A DNA stretch of 64,000 bases from Methylobacterium amylolyticum (GCF_030700245.1 NZ_JAUYZI010000024.1:1-64000), one strand, 5' to 3'. Shown: positions 50,310-58,468, numbered from the stretch's first letter. Made by a program: numbers and translations. Notes: generated by a model not told the origin, from the sequence alone.

Positions 50310-50785
50310 GATGCCGGCTTTCGCACCTGCGCCAGCGCCTGCGCCCGCAGGTGCGGCTTTCGGGCGATCACCGCGGCTGGCGGCGTCCAAGACCGGCGCC
50401 CGTCCCGCTCGGCTATGTCCTGCCGCCGGAAGCCGGCGGCCATGCGCGAGAGCGCGGTGAAGACGTGCAGACCGGTAGCGACGGCCCGGTCCCAGCGTAG
50501 CGCCATCAGCAGGTCGTAGACCTCCGCCCCGCGCTGAAGACGGCGATTGTTCCAGGACTGCCGGCATCCGGCAGCGCAGAACTCGGCGTCGGACTTGCGG
50601 GGCGTGAAGGGCGTCCCGCACTCAAGGCAGGCCCGCTCGTGCGCGAACTCCCGCCGATCGGTCTCCACCGCTTTCCCAGGCGATGCGTTTAAACGGTTGG
50701 TCGCTGAGGGGAGCGCCATGCGAACGCCTTCCCCCGCAGCCCGCGCCACGCTGGCGTCGCGCCCGGACGTGGCGCGGGCTGCCAT
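50306..50785 (-). CDS. Zinc-finger-containing protein of the leftward operon
   Basis: A 159-residue protein. Residues about 53-70 hold ACLECGTPFTPRKSDAEFC and then AAGC, a C-x2-C...C-x3-C treble-clef-like zinc site, followed by RQSWNNRRLQRGAEVYDLLM, a basic helix. Similar short zinc-binding modules of the FCS/DUF2116 type occur in phage-encoded proteins and often bind nucleic acid. The C-terminus is basic. Its ATG overlaps the stop of the upstream gene (ATGA), and its stop overlaps the next gene's GTG. Confidence 0.7.
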   Translation of the reverse strand: MAARATSGRDASVARAAGEGVRMALPSATNRLNASPGKAVETDRREFAHERACLECGTPFTPRKSDAEFCAAGCRQSWNNRRLQRGAEVYDLLMALRWDRAVATGLHVFTALSRMAAGFRRQDIAERDGRRSWTPPAAVIARKPHLRAQALAQVRKPAS

Positions 50786-51672
50786 CAGAAGTGCTCCCGG
50801 TCGTCGGCGATGGTGTCGATCCAGCTCATCGAGCCGTCGCCGATCGGCGCGTCGAGCGAGTAATGGCGGGGACCATAGATCCGGGTTCGAGCGGCCCGAG
50901 CCTCAGCCGGGATCCCCGCGAAGTCGATCGCCTTCGAGAGGACGGCGATGAGCACTTCACTCTCGACCTCTAGACGAACCGCCGGCTCCAGCGAGGCGCA
51001 GGCGGCCTTGACCGCTTCGGTCGCGCTGGCGACGAACGCCTGGGTCTGACGCTCCTTGGCAGCACGGTGCTCGATCGCACGGGCGGACCGGCCGTGCCGC
51101 GACTTCAGTGCATCGACACATCGGATGATGTTGCGCAGGAGCGCCATCTCGGTAGCGCTCCACGGCTCACCCCTAAGCGGCAGCTTCAAGCGCAAGCGCG
51201 ACGCCATGGAAGCCACAGCGCGCACCGACCGCTTCGGCGCGAGCAACGAACGGGCGATGGCCCTCTCGTTGGCGTACAAGATCGCGATTTCCTCAGGTGA
51301 CCAATCGCTGTCCCGCGGACGGGTTTTCCGGTCGAGGTTGGACGCCTGAGTTAAGCGCCGCATATCTGCCGCTGCCCTAATTTTTCGGGTTAAGGCAAAG
51401 GCTTTGACGGCACGATAGGTGCGACCCGGGAGCCGTATGGGCCATTCGGGAGGAGGGATCCGCCCCCAGTTCGCGACGACGATGTCGATCTCTTCTCGCG
51501 TCCAGTGCTGCCCCGATTTCCCCTGTTGGCGCTTCGCCTTGCCGAGATCAATCAACCGGCGGCGGTTGAGGGCCGCGGTTATCGATGCGTAATGCCTCTC
51601 CGGCCAGCCTGGATACTTCAGTGTTACGGTCCCGTCCGAATGGGTCTCGATGAATCTTGATTGAGTGCGCAT
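50785..51672 (-). CDS. Myb/SANT-like repeat protein with a sigma-factor-like C-terminal motif
   Basis: A 295-residue protein when started at ATG 51672 (in-frame starts reach 51831). Three helical repeats each begin with a Trp and an acidic helix: HWTREEIDIVVANW (57), DWSPEEIAILYANE (124) and PWSATEMALLRNI (171). The first two are followed by RTYRAVKAFALTRKI and RSVRAVASMASRL, a Myb/SANT-like DNA-binding layout. Residues 272-280 read SLDAPIGDG followed by SMSWIDTIADDRE, which strongly resembles the region 3/4 linker of group sigma factors (SLN-PIG-DG---W-D-L-DD in RpoH and RpoD). No other sigma region is seen. It may be a phage transcription regulator. The real family is unknown to me. Confidence 0.65.
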   Translation of the reverse strand: MRTQSRFIETHSDGTVTLKYPGWPERHYASITAALNRRRLIDLGKAKRQQGKSGQHWTREEIDIVVANWGRIPPPEWPIRLPGRTYRAVKAFALTRKIRAAADMRRLTQASNLDRKTRPRDSDWSPEEIAILYANERAIARSLLAPKRSVRAVASMASRLRLKLPLRGEPWSATEMALLRNIIRCVDALKSRHGRSARAIEHRAAKERQTQAFVASATEAVKAACASLEPAVRLEVESEVLIAVLSKAIDFAGIPAEARAARTRIYGPRHYSLDAPIGDGSMSWIDTIADDREHF

Positions 51673-51800
51673 TTTGATTGTCCGAGACACGTTGATCGGC
51701 GGGGACATGCTGCACTCGTAGGAAGTCTGTGTCGTGACCTTGTTGCTTGGCATTGAGCAAGCGTGGCTGGGACCAGCGAACGAGATCTCAAGCAGGCTCG

Positions 51801-52790
51801 TCACGGCCGGGCCCCCATCGCAACAGCCCACGCCGGGTTGCCGCCGTCTGGACCGAAGAGGTCCGGCAGGTTTCGCTCGACGACCTGATGCAGCTCGTTC
51901 AGCCGTTCCGTCTCGGCCTCGGCGGCCGCGTCACGGATCGCCTGGGCGGCCCTGCTGCGACCGGGTACGGCGCGATCCTTGGGCGCGCCGGTGGCGACGA
52001 AGGCGTCCCCGTGCACGAATGCCTGGAACACGAGGTCTGTGGCGATGACGCCGATCCGGTCGCGGGTCCGAGGCGGAAGGCTGCGCCACGCCGCCTCGAC
52101 CTCGGCCTGCCCCGGGATGCCCTTTGTCTCTCGGATCGGGGCCTCCGTGAGAATCAACGGAGCTTGCCTCTCATTGGTGAGAAGCAACGCCAGCGCCGCC
52201 GCGATGTGCTCCAGGTAGTCGCCCCCGGTATCCCAGCGGCAGAAGATCTTAGCGTCCCGGGCGTAGAACGAGGCCAGCGCGTGCAGGCTGGCGAGGGTGG
52301 TCGGCATCAGGGCCTGCACCGCTCGGAACGCCTCGTCGACCGCGTGGCCGGCAGCGTCGATCACCGCCTCCGATTCGTCGTCGTCCTCGTCGCGGTGAAC
52401 GAGCGCCGCGGTGTGCGCGACGCTCGCCTTGTCGGCGGCCACGATCGCAGCGACGACGGGGTCGGCGTCGTCGACCACGGGCGGGTCCAGCACCGCCCCG
52501 AGATCCGCGGCGCGACCCTGAAGGATGCCGTAGGCCGGCTGGTAGTCCTCGGCGAACTCGGCCTCCTCGGACAACCACCACCGGAGATGCGCGAGCAGCG
52601 CTCCGGCGCCGGCCGGCAGTGGACGTGTCAGGATCGGGAAGGCGGTGGCGGCCGTTACGAGGCCGTCCAGGGCCTCGAACATGGCGTCGTCCGCCAGCAC
52701 GCTGTCCTCGCCCTCCGGCGCGATCTGGAAGGCGTCGTAGGCGGCGCGGTGGGCAGTGACCGCGACGGTGAGCGGGGCGACGGCCATCAT
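51801..52790 (-). CDS. Unknown protein with a duplicated domain, leftward operon
   Basis: A 329-residue protein starting with two adjacent ATG codons at 52790. Its first 100 residues match the protein encoded just upstream (52787-53107) in order and key residues: ALLAHLRWWLSEEAEFAEDY here and LLAYLRWWLDEVGPFSSEHG there. Then come an acidic helical region (DEDDDESEAVIDAAGHAVDE) and a C-terminal part ending in LPDLFGPDGGNPAWAVAMG. No catalytic motif is apparent. Its start overlaps the upstream stop by 4 bp (ATGA). Confidence 0.6.
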   Translation of the reverse strand: MMAVAPLTVAVTAHRAAYDAFQIAPEGEDSVLADDAMFEALDGLVTAATAFPILTRPLPAGAGALLAHLRWWLSEEAEFAEDYQPAYGILQGRAADLGAVLDPPVVDDADPVVAAIVAADKASVAHTAALVHRDEDDDESEAVIDAAGHAVDEAFRAVQALMPTTLASLHALASFYARDAKIFCRWDTGGDYLEHIAAALALLLTNERQAPLILTEAPIRETKGIPGQAEVEAAWRSLPPRTRDRIGVIATDLVFQAFVHGDAFVATGAPKDRAVPGRSRAAQAIRDAAAEAETERLNELHQVVERNLPDLFGPDGGNPAWAVAMGARP

Positions 52791-53107
52791 TGCGGCCGGT
52801 CCCCGGCCGGCGGCTCGAACAGCAGCATCGCCAGATCGGCGACGCGGGCCTGAACGATGAAGTACGGCGGCGGGTAGTCCCCGTGCTCTGAAGAGAAGGG
52901 CCCCACTTCGTCGAGCCACCAGCGCAGGTAGGCCAGCAGATCCTTCGCACCTTGGTGCGTCCCGGCGGGGGTGCCGAGCAACACGTCGAGCGCTTCGATG
53001 GATGCCTCCATGGCAGACCGTAGGGGCCGTCCGGGCGCCGCGGTGAACACCGCGTGCCACGCCTTGTGGTGGGCGGCGATGGCGTCGTTGATCGACAGGG
53101 CGCTCAT
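52787..53107 (-). CDS. Unknown small protein, paralogue of the next gene's N-terminal domain
   Basis: A 106-residue protein with the domain seen again at the start of the next gene (AAYD/AWHAVF near residue 17, LLAYLRWWLDE near residue 60, ARVADLAMLL near residue 90). It overlaps the neighbours on both sides by 4 bp, indicating coupled translation. Function unknown. The pair looks like a domain duplication followed by extension of one copy. Confidence 0.6.
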   Translation of the reverse strand: MSALSINDAIAAHHKAWHAVFTAAPGRPLRSAMEASIEALDVLLGTPAGTHQGAKDLLAYLRWWLDEVGPFSSEHGDYPPPYFIVQARVADLAMLLFEPPAGDRPQ

Positions 53108-53562
53108 AACTCGACCTCCGCGAAGGCGGCGGGCCGCATCGCTTTGGCCCGTTTCCAGATCTCCCCGAGCATCTTCGGTTCAAGCAGTTCCTCCGCGGCC
53201 GCGATGAACGCCCTGCGCCGGGCGTTCTTCGGCGCCGTGACCAGATTCTCCGCCTCGCCCTGCTCGATCTGGCGCTCCACCTTGCGCAACTCGGCGATCC
53301 GCCGCTGCACGATCTGGCGGTGAAACTTCTTGCGCCTGAGCACGGCATTCGCCCGCCGGCGCCACGAGACATCGCGCGGCCGCTCGCCGGTGCCGTCGGC
53401 CTCAAGTTGCTCTTCAATCTCGATGATGGACTGGACCAGCTCGGTCTGGATCGCCTCGGCTTCCGCCGACGACGTGATCTGGTTGGGACGGATCGTGGTG
53501 CCGTCTGCGCGGAGGATGATGTCGAGGGCCGGCGCTCCCGGGGCAATTTCGTTGCGGGGCAT
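53104..53562 (-). CDS. Unknown coiled-coil protein, leftward operon
   Basis: A 152-residue, highly charged, helical protein. The segment SAEAEAIQTELVQSIIEIEE is followed by QLEADG and RRIAELRKVERQIEQGEAEN, a likely coiled coil. The C-terminal half is Ala- and Lys-rich (RRAFIAAAEELLEPKMLGEI). No family recognised. It overlaps the next gene by 4 bp and starts 2 bp after the stop of the 633-residue protein upstream. Confidence 0.55.
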   Translation of the reverse strand: MPRNEIAPGAPALDIILRADGTTIRPNQITSSAEAEAIQTELVQSIIEIEEQLEADGTGERPRDVSWRRRANAVLRRKKFHRQIVQRRIAELRKVERQIEQGEAENLVTAPKNARRRAFIAAAEELLEPKMLGEIWKRAKAMRPAAFAEVEL

Positions 53563-53563
53563 G

Positions 53564-55465
53564 TCAGTGGCCCTCCCGCAGCGCGGCCGCGTGCGCGGCG
53601 AGTTCGGCGGCGAAGGCGGCGATCTCGTCCGGGTCGTCGTTGCGAATGACGGCGTCGGCGTAGACGGCCAGCCGTGTTTCCCGGTCGTCAGGGTTGGCCG
53701 GCTGCCGGCAACGGGCCTCCTGCTCGGCAGCGCTCTCGACCTCGGTCAGCGCGTCACCCAGTTCGACCATGAAGCGGCCGACCGGGGTGAGATTGCCGCT
53801 CCGGTAGCTGGCCGTCCCGCGCCCCGACCATGCGAACGCGTAGGCCGTGCTGCCGATGAGGTCGGCGAGTTCCCGCAGGAACAGCAGCTCGGTGAGTGTG
53901 GCGGAGCCGAAGTCGAACAGCCCGACGAGGTCCGGGCCGGCGGCGGCCGTCTTCGTCAGCCGTGGGGCCGACGCCGGCATCCCCATGATCGCGGCGTGGA
54001 TATCGAGGCCGATGGCGCCGGTGAACGAATGCTCGGCACGCGAGAGCTTCGGCCGATGCTCATCGACGAAGTCCACCCACGCCACTGCGAGGGCCTTCGG
54101 GATGATGGCCCGCGGTGCGGCCGGCAGCGCCTCGGCGGCGTCGAGCAGTTCGTTGCGCCGATCCATCGCGCGATCGTAGGCTGGCACATGCTCGTCCCCC
54201 GTCACGATCTGGGGGAGCGTAGCGCCCCAAGCCGCCCAGCAGTCGAGGAGGCTGGTCGTCAGAGCGTCGGGGTCGGTCAGGTCGGGCCGGCCGATCGGCG
54301 TCTTTTCGACGAAAGCCAGGATGTCCCGCGCCAGACCATCGCCCAGGCCGTCCGGCCATACGATGTCGATGTCATCGCAGCGCTGGCCGACGCGGGCTTT
54401 GAGCTTGAGCCCGGCGAAGGTGGCAGCCGGCAAGGCAGCGATGCGCCGCTCGATCTCATCTAGTGCGAGGCAGGCGTCTCCGGACGCATCCTCCGCCGCG
54501 GTGACCCCCGTGCGGTCGGCCCACGCCTCGCTCTCTGACCGCCACGCCCGCCACTCGTCGCCCGCTCCGGCCGGCGCTGGTCCTGGCCCGCCCTCGGCGG
54601 CATCCGTGACCGCGTGCTGCCTTTGAATGCAGTGGGCGAAGTGATTGCAGGCCGCCTCCCACTGCGGGACCAGGGCGAGCAGATCGGCCTCGTCCTGCGC
54701 CCGAAGGTCGGGATCGGCCGTGACGGCGCCGGTCCGCAGAGCTTCGGCGGCAGCGAAGGCCCGCTCGGGGTGGAAGGCCAGCGCGAACACCGCGTCGGAT
54801 CGCAGCCTGCGCCGGATGTCCGCCTCCCACTCGGCGTGCTCGTCCTGCGACATCTGGCCGGTTTCGAGGATGCTGCGGCGGGCGATCTCGCTCTGCACCT
54901 TCACGTGAAGGTGCATGACGATGAAGTTGACCCATTGCTCGAACGGCCGGCGCCGCAGCGTCCCGACCGCGTCGCAGTAAGAGATCGTCCCGTCCCCGTG
55001 CTCAATGCCGCCCGCCACCACACGGCCCTCGCGCTCGGCGTGGACGTGCTCGCTCTCGGGCACGTAGCGGATGCCGGCGACCTGGATTGACCCGGGGCAG
55101 GCGATGGCGGCGAGCGCGTCGAGGTGCAGGGCCTTGCGGGTGCGGGCCTCGTCGTCCGCGCCCCACGGCTTGCTGTGGCCCTCGATGCCGATCGTCTGCC
55201 GGCGCCGCTGCTCGGCCAGAGCGATGCCGAGGAGCCGTGTCGCCTCAATGCGGATGCCCTGCTCGACGCAGGCAAAGCTCGTCGGCTCGATCGCGGGCGA
55301 GGCCATGAAGCCGGGCGGCGGGCTGTGCCAGTCGGTGGTCTGAGAGGCCGCTGACCCGGCCGTCAGAACCTCGGCAACCCGCGCCGTGCGACCCGGATCG
55401 GGCCGTGCTTCGTCCTGGATCTGTCGTTCGGGCGTGAGTGTGCTAGCAGGGCGAGCCTGTTCCAT
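53564..55465 (-). CDS. Large unknown protein (633 residues), leftward operon
   Basis: The longest gene of the operon, with no motif I can assign. A central region (about 195-330) has VNFIVMHLHVKVQSEIARRS, then HAEWEADIRRRLRSDAVFAL and LALVPQWEAACNHFAHC. The C-terminal third has VDFVDEHRPKLSRAEHSFTG, DIHAAIMGMPASAP and TLTELLFLRELADLIGSTAY. It is rich in Ala, Asp and Arg. There is no signal peptide or membrane span, so it should be cytoplasmic. GGAG lies before the ATG at 55465. It could be a structural or DNA metabolism protein of the element. Confidence 0.6.
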   Translation of the reverse strand: MEQARPASTLTPERQIQDEARPDPGRTARVAEVLTAGSAASQTTDWHSPPPGFMASPAIEPTSFACVEQGIRIEATRLLGIALAEQRRRQTIGIEGHSKPWGADDEARTRKALHLDALAAIACPGSIQVAGIRYVPESEHVHAEREGRVVAGGIEHGDGTISYCDAVGTLRRRPFEQWVNFIVMHLHVKVQSEIARRSILETGQMSQDEHAEWEADIRRRLRSDAVFALAFHPERAFAAAEALRTGAVTADPDLRAQDEADLLALVPQWEAACNHFAHCIQRQHAVTDAAEGGPGPAPAGAGDEWRAWRSESEAWADRTGVTAAEDASGDACLALDEIERRIAALPAATFAGLKLKARVGQRCDDIDIVWPDGLGDGLARDILAFVEKTPIGRPDLTDPDALTTSLLDCWAAWGATLPQIVTGDEHVPAYDRAMDRRNELLDAAEALPAAPRAIIPKALAVAWVDFVDEHRPKLSRAEHSFTGAIGLDIHAAIMGMPASAPRLTKTAAAGPDLVGLFDFGSATLTELLFLRELADLIGSTAYAFAWSGRGTASYRSGNLTPVGRFMVELGDALTEVESAAEQEARCRQPANPDDRETRLAVYADAVIRNDDPDEIAAFAAELAAHAAALREGH

Positions 55466-55546
55466 CGACTTTCACTCCGGTGGGTGGGTGGCCCTCGTCG
55501 CCCGGGGTTCCTGCAAGTTCACAGGACGGCGGGGGCCGGTGAAAAG

Positions 55547-55888
55547 CTATTCTTCGGCGTTTTCGTACACCGCGTAGAGCATGCTGCTGAGTATGGGCGA
55601 TGCCGTTAGCCGAGTATCGCAGCCGAGATAGAGTTTCCCGGTCGCGGAACTATGCGTGTTGGCGGTGTAGAGCCCGCTCCGAACCATCAGGAAGATGATC
55701 AGAGTGATCTCGTCGCCCGCCTTCTCTTCGGCGATGCCGAGCCAAGTCAGCAAGTGCGACATTAAAGGGAAGGGGTTGATCGGCCCGGCCACGTGCGCGG
55801 TGTGCCGGATCGCCTCGGCGAAGAGGGCGGCGCGCCACTCAGGCTGACCCACTTGGTCCCTGGGCGGTGGCATGAGGGCGAGGCTCAC
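55547..55888 (-). CDS. Unknown small protein, leftward operon
   Basis: A 113-residue protein with a hydrophobic middle (PFPLMSHLLTWLGIAEEKAG and TLIIFLMVRSGLYTA) and a C-terminus CDTRLTASPILSSMLYAVYE. It overlaps the upstream KilA-N gene by 4 bp. An 81-bp gap separates it from the next gene. No family recognised. Confidence 0.55.
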   Translation of the reverse strand: MSLALMPPPRDQVGQPEWRAALFAEAIRHTAHVAGPINPFPLMSHLLTWLGIAEEKAGDEITLIIFLMVRSGLYTANTHSSATGKLYLGCDTRLTASPILSSMLYAVYENAEE

Positions 55889-56733
55889 AGCGCGCTCTCA
55901 TGCGCGTCAGCCGCGCCCTCAGCGCGCTGGGCCGCCCGCAGAAGCTCAAGGGTGGCCCCCAGGGGCCACTTTAACTGCTGCGCCGCGCCGGTGTCGTTGT
56001 CGCGCTCGACATCGACCATGCGGGCGCCGATCTCCTCGCCTCGTGGCGAGGGCTTCCAGAATGGCCGCCCCTTGTGATCGCGTTCGCGGACCTGAAGGCC
56101 GATCGCCAGCAGCATCCGGTTGACCTGAATGGCGTGAACGCCGCCGAGGTCCTGCCCGAGCTTCGTCGGCACCACCAGCGGGTCGTTGACCGGGGCGATC
56201 AGATGTCCGAGCCCCATCAAGCCCAGCATGTCGAAGCCGGTCCCGCGCTTCGTGACCCGGTTGGCGGCGATGAGGAGCTGATTACCCTTCAGTCCGGCCA
56301 ACCGACCGATCGACAGAGCATGCTTGTGGAGCAGGCGGGCCTCGCGTGCGGCAGAATCCGTGAAGGCGAACGCTGGGATCTCGACTGGAGCGGGGCGAGG
56401 CGCCTGCATCCGCTCCCGGATCACCGCATTGCACTGCATGTGAAACTGCGGGTCGAGGTACTTCGCGTAGGCCAGGGCGATCTGCCAGTGCCCCCAGGTG
56501 CCCGGAGCCGTGCCGCCCCGGACGGTGTCAATGCCGGAAATCCCGGCATTGAGCGTGGCCTCGACGGCGGTGCGAAACTCGATCGCGCTGGCGAGAGCCA
56601 ACCAGTCGGCCGGCCGCTTTGTGTCGACCGAACCAGCGGCACGCCAGAGGTCGGTGAGGGACAGCATCTCGTCCTTGTCGTGGACAGTGACGCCGTTGAG
56701 GATCAGGGCGGGGAGGCGCGCGGCCATGATCAT
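55885..56733 (-). CDS. KilA-N domain protein
   Basis: A 282-residue phage-type DNA-binding protein. The KilA-N domain (about 15-110) is recognised by DKDEMLSLTDLWRAAG, RPADWLALASAIEF and the end GTWGHWQIALAYAKYLDPQF followed by HMQCNAVIRE. The C-terminal part (about 130-280) contains LIAANRVTKRGTGFDMLGLM and resembles antirepressor C domains. Such proteins in phage early operons regulate or counteract host or phage repressors. It overlaps the antirepressor gene upstream by 4 bp. Start ATG at 56733. Confidence 0.85.
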   Translation of the reverse strand: MIMAARLPALILNGVTVHDKDEMLSLTDLWRAAGSVDTKRPADWLALASAIEFRTAVEATLNAGISGIDTVRGGTAPGTWGHWQIALAYAKYLDPQFHMQCNAVIRERMQAPRPAPVEIPAFAFTDSAAREARLLHKHALSIGRLAGLKGNQLLIAANRVTKRGTGFDMLGLMGLGHLIAPVNDPLVVPTKLGQDLGGVHAIQVNRMLLAIGLQVRERDHKGRPFWKPSPRGEEIGARMVDVERDNDTGAAQQLKWPLGATLELLRAAQRAEGAADAHESAL

Positions 56734-57512
56734 GCTCTCCCGTACTGCTGGTGGTCGGCCGCCCACTGGTAGACGACCGGCGGGCGACCGATGCGGGAGC
56801 CGCGCGGGATGTCGACCACCATCACGCGGCCCTCCGCGATCAGCGCGTTGAGGACGGCGTCGAGCTGCGCGTACCGGACACCGCGATCGAAGCGCCGGTA
56901 CAGCTCGGCGCGATAGATCCGGCCGTTGGGCGCTTGGCGGATCAGCCGCTCGGTCTTCTCGAACAGGCTCTCCCGAGGCGGGATCTGCGCCGGCTGCGGG
57001 GTTGGCTCCGCCATGTCGGGGAGGCCGAGATCGCGCCACATGTCGCGAGCCGCCGACAGACCGAAAAGCCGCCGGCACTCGGCGACCATCTGGATCTTCG
57101 TGCCGGCTGTCGGCATGTCGAGCGCCGGGTCCGGGGTGTCCGCCTCGTGGACCCCCTCGGCCTCGCGCGGCACGAAGAAGTGCCGGAACAGGACCTCGTG
57201 GCACTCGCGCTGGTAGGTCAGCACGAGGGCGCGGGCCTCCGGCTTTACGCGACTCGCCTCGATCCCGAACAGCCATCCTGGCAGTACGTTCAATGGGAGG
57301 GTGACGGTGCTTTGCGGACCGCCCGGCGAAGGGATGGTCATGATGACCAGCTCGCCCGCTAAGATGGGGTCGCGCTTGGCGCGCTTGAGCTGAGCGCCCC
57401 AATCCAGGCTCAGCCGATCGGCGATCGGCTTGAGTGCGACGCGAACAGTCTCGCCTTCGCGAATAGCGAACAGCGTGTCACCGCGGAACGGGACAGTGAT
57501 CAGCGCGCCCAT
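56730..57512 (-). CDS. Phage antirepressor, P22 AR_N-type N-terminal domain
   Basis: A 260-residue protein. The N-terminal domain (about 5-115) has VPFRGDTLFAIREGETVRVA-LKPIADRLSLDWGAQLKRAK, then PLNVLPGWLFGIEASRVKPE and LTYQRECHEVLFRHF, the hallmark of P22_AR_N antirepressors. The C-terminal part (about 180-255) looks like a winged helix (RAELYRRFDRGVRYAQLDAV, LIAEGRVMV). Antirepressors bind and inactivate phage repressors and so favour induction. This may be the partner of the non-cleavable repressor 0.2 kb upstream. It is the first full-size gene of the leftward operon. Confidence 0.85.
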   Translation of the reverse strand: MGALITVPFRGDTLFAIREGETVRVALKPIADRLSLDWGAQLKRAKRDPILAGELVIMTIPSPGGPQSTVTLPLNVLPGWLFGIEASRVKPEARALVLTYQRECHEVLFRHFFVPREAEGVHEADTPDPALDMPTAGTKIQMVAECRRLFGLSAARDMWRDLGLPDMAEPTPQPAQIPPRESLFEKTERLIRQAPNGRIYRAELYRRFDRGVRYAQLDAVLNALIAEGRVMVVDIPRGSRIGRPPVVYQWAADHQQYGRA

Positions 57513-57601
57513 CAGACCGGGCGCCCATAAAGACAGTGCCCGGCGGCCCAGATCAGGCAGGCGCCGAGAAACGGACCGTAGGTGAGGAGGTGCGCGAGCA
57601 T
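57512..57601 (-). CDS. 29-residue membrane peptide leading the leftward operon
   Basis: ATG 57601 with GGGG seven bases upstream begins MLAHLLTYGPFLGACLIWAA followed by GHCLYGRPV and a stop. The stop TGA shares one base with the antirepressor ATG (TGATG), so translation of the two is coupled. The peptide is one hydrophobic span. It could be a leader peptide that sets antirepressor expression or a small membrane effector. Confidence 0.55.
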   Translation of the reverse strand: MLAHLLTYGPFLGACLIWAAGHCLYGRPV

Positions 57602-57632
57602 GGGCGGCCCCTTCGCTGAAGGCGATGGGGAG

Positions 57633-57672
57633 CAGGCTACAACTTTGGTTTTATGTGTCAAGCACCAAAGTT
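57633..57672 (-). promoter_or_regulatory. Early leftward promoter with overlapping operators (PL-like)
   Basis: On the minus strand TTGACA (57661-57656) is an exact -35, and TAGCCT (57639-57634) is a weak -10 at 16 bp. Two 9-bp operator half sites in inverted orientation, AACTTTGGT (57641-57649) and ACCAAAGTT (57664-57672), flank the -35. The same 12-base sequence ACTTTGGTTTTA occurs at the opposite promoter (58528-58539). This is the expected place for repression of the leftward operon, 35 bp before its first start codon. Confidence 0.75.
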
Positions 57673-57740
57673 ATAAAGCCCGACCCGGGGATGGCATGCT
57701 TCGTTGAGGGCTGCGGCTCACGCGTGCGGTTTGGCCAACC

Positions 57741-58463
57741 TTAGTCAGGTAACTGTGCTTTCCAGGCCGTGAAGCGACCATAGTATTTGGCCACAATGCG
57801 AAAGCCTACGAACCATTCTTTCTTGAGGAATATCTCTGTATTTTCGTCCCTCTTTTTTGCATCCCATTGCATAGTTGCCCAAGAGTCGTCGTTTATGTGT
57901 GTAACCCGCCTAATTTTGCACAACGCGGCATCAGGCAGGCGAAAATCCTTGCTCACAAATAGGCATGTAGATTCTTCTACAGGATCGAGATCAGTCGTTC
58001 CAAATATGATGTCGCCATTTTCTAATTCAGGATACATATGCGGCTGATCTAAGAGAAAAGCGCATACGTGTTTCAATTTTTTAAGATAAGGAGGCCTGTC
58101 AATCTTACCGAACGTTCTATTGTATAAATACGCAAATCCGTCTTCTCTACCGGTGACAAGAAAAAGGTCGGTATCACCATCCGTCTCTGAAATTTTATCA
58201 TCAGAAAGGAGCTTATATCCCAGCTCAACTATACCTTCTATTTTATCTATTGCATCAGCATACGTCGACTTGTAATCTTGATCTAAATCTTCGAGCTTAA
58301 GATTGAGCTTTCGTGCTATTCTAGGCAAAAATCTAGATTTCAGCACTGTTCCTTTTTCAATTTTATTGATGGCAGCTTGAGAAATATCGACAGACTTCGC
58401 TAAGTCGGCTTGCGATATTCCAAGCTCTTCGCGGCGAGCTTTGATTTTTTCGAACCACTGCAT
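57741..58463 (-). CDS. Phage repressor, XRE HTH plus degenerate S24 peptidase domain
   Basis: A 240-residue CI-like repressor. The N-terminal HTH (about 5-60) is REELGISQADLAKSVDISQA followed by AINKIEKGT. The C-terminal domain (about 130-235) has the LexA/CI fold pattern, but the catalytic GDSM region reads DQPHMYPELENGD: the serine position is H142. The catalytic lysine is probably K183 (LCKIRRV). Without the Ser it cannot cleave itself, so induction would need an antirepressor, and one is encoded next to it. The gene is much lower in GC (about 40%) than its neighbours, indicating a different origin. Confidence 0.88.
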   Translation of the reverse strand: MQWFEKIKARREELGISQADLAKSVDISQAAINKIEKGTVLKSRFLPRIARKLNLKLEDLDQDYKSTYADAIDKIEGIVELGYKLLSDDKISETDGDTDLFLVTGREDGFAYLYNRTFGKIDRPPYLKKLKHVCAFLLDQPHMYPELENGDIIFGTTDLDPVEESTCLFVSKDFRLPDAALCKIRRVTHINDDSWATMQWDAKKRDENTEIFLKKEWFVGFRIVAKYYGRFTAWKAQLPD

Positions 58464-58468
58464 GGCTT

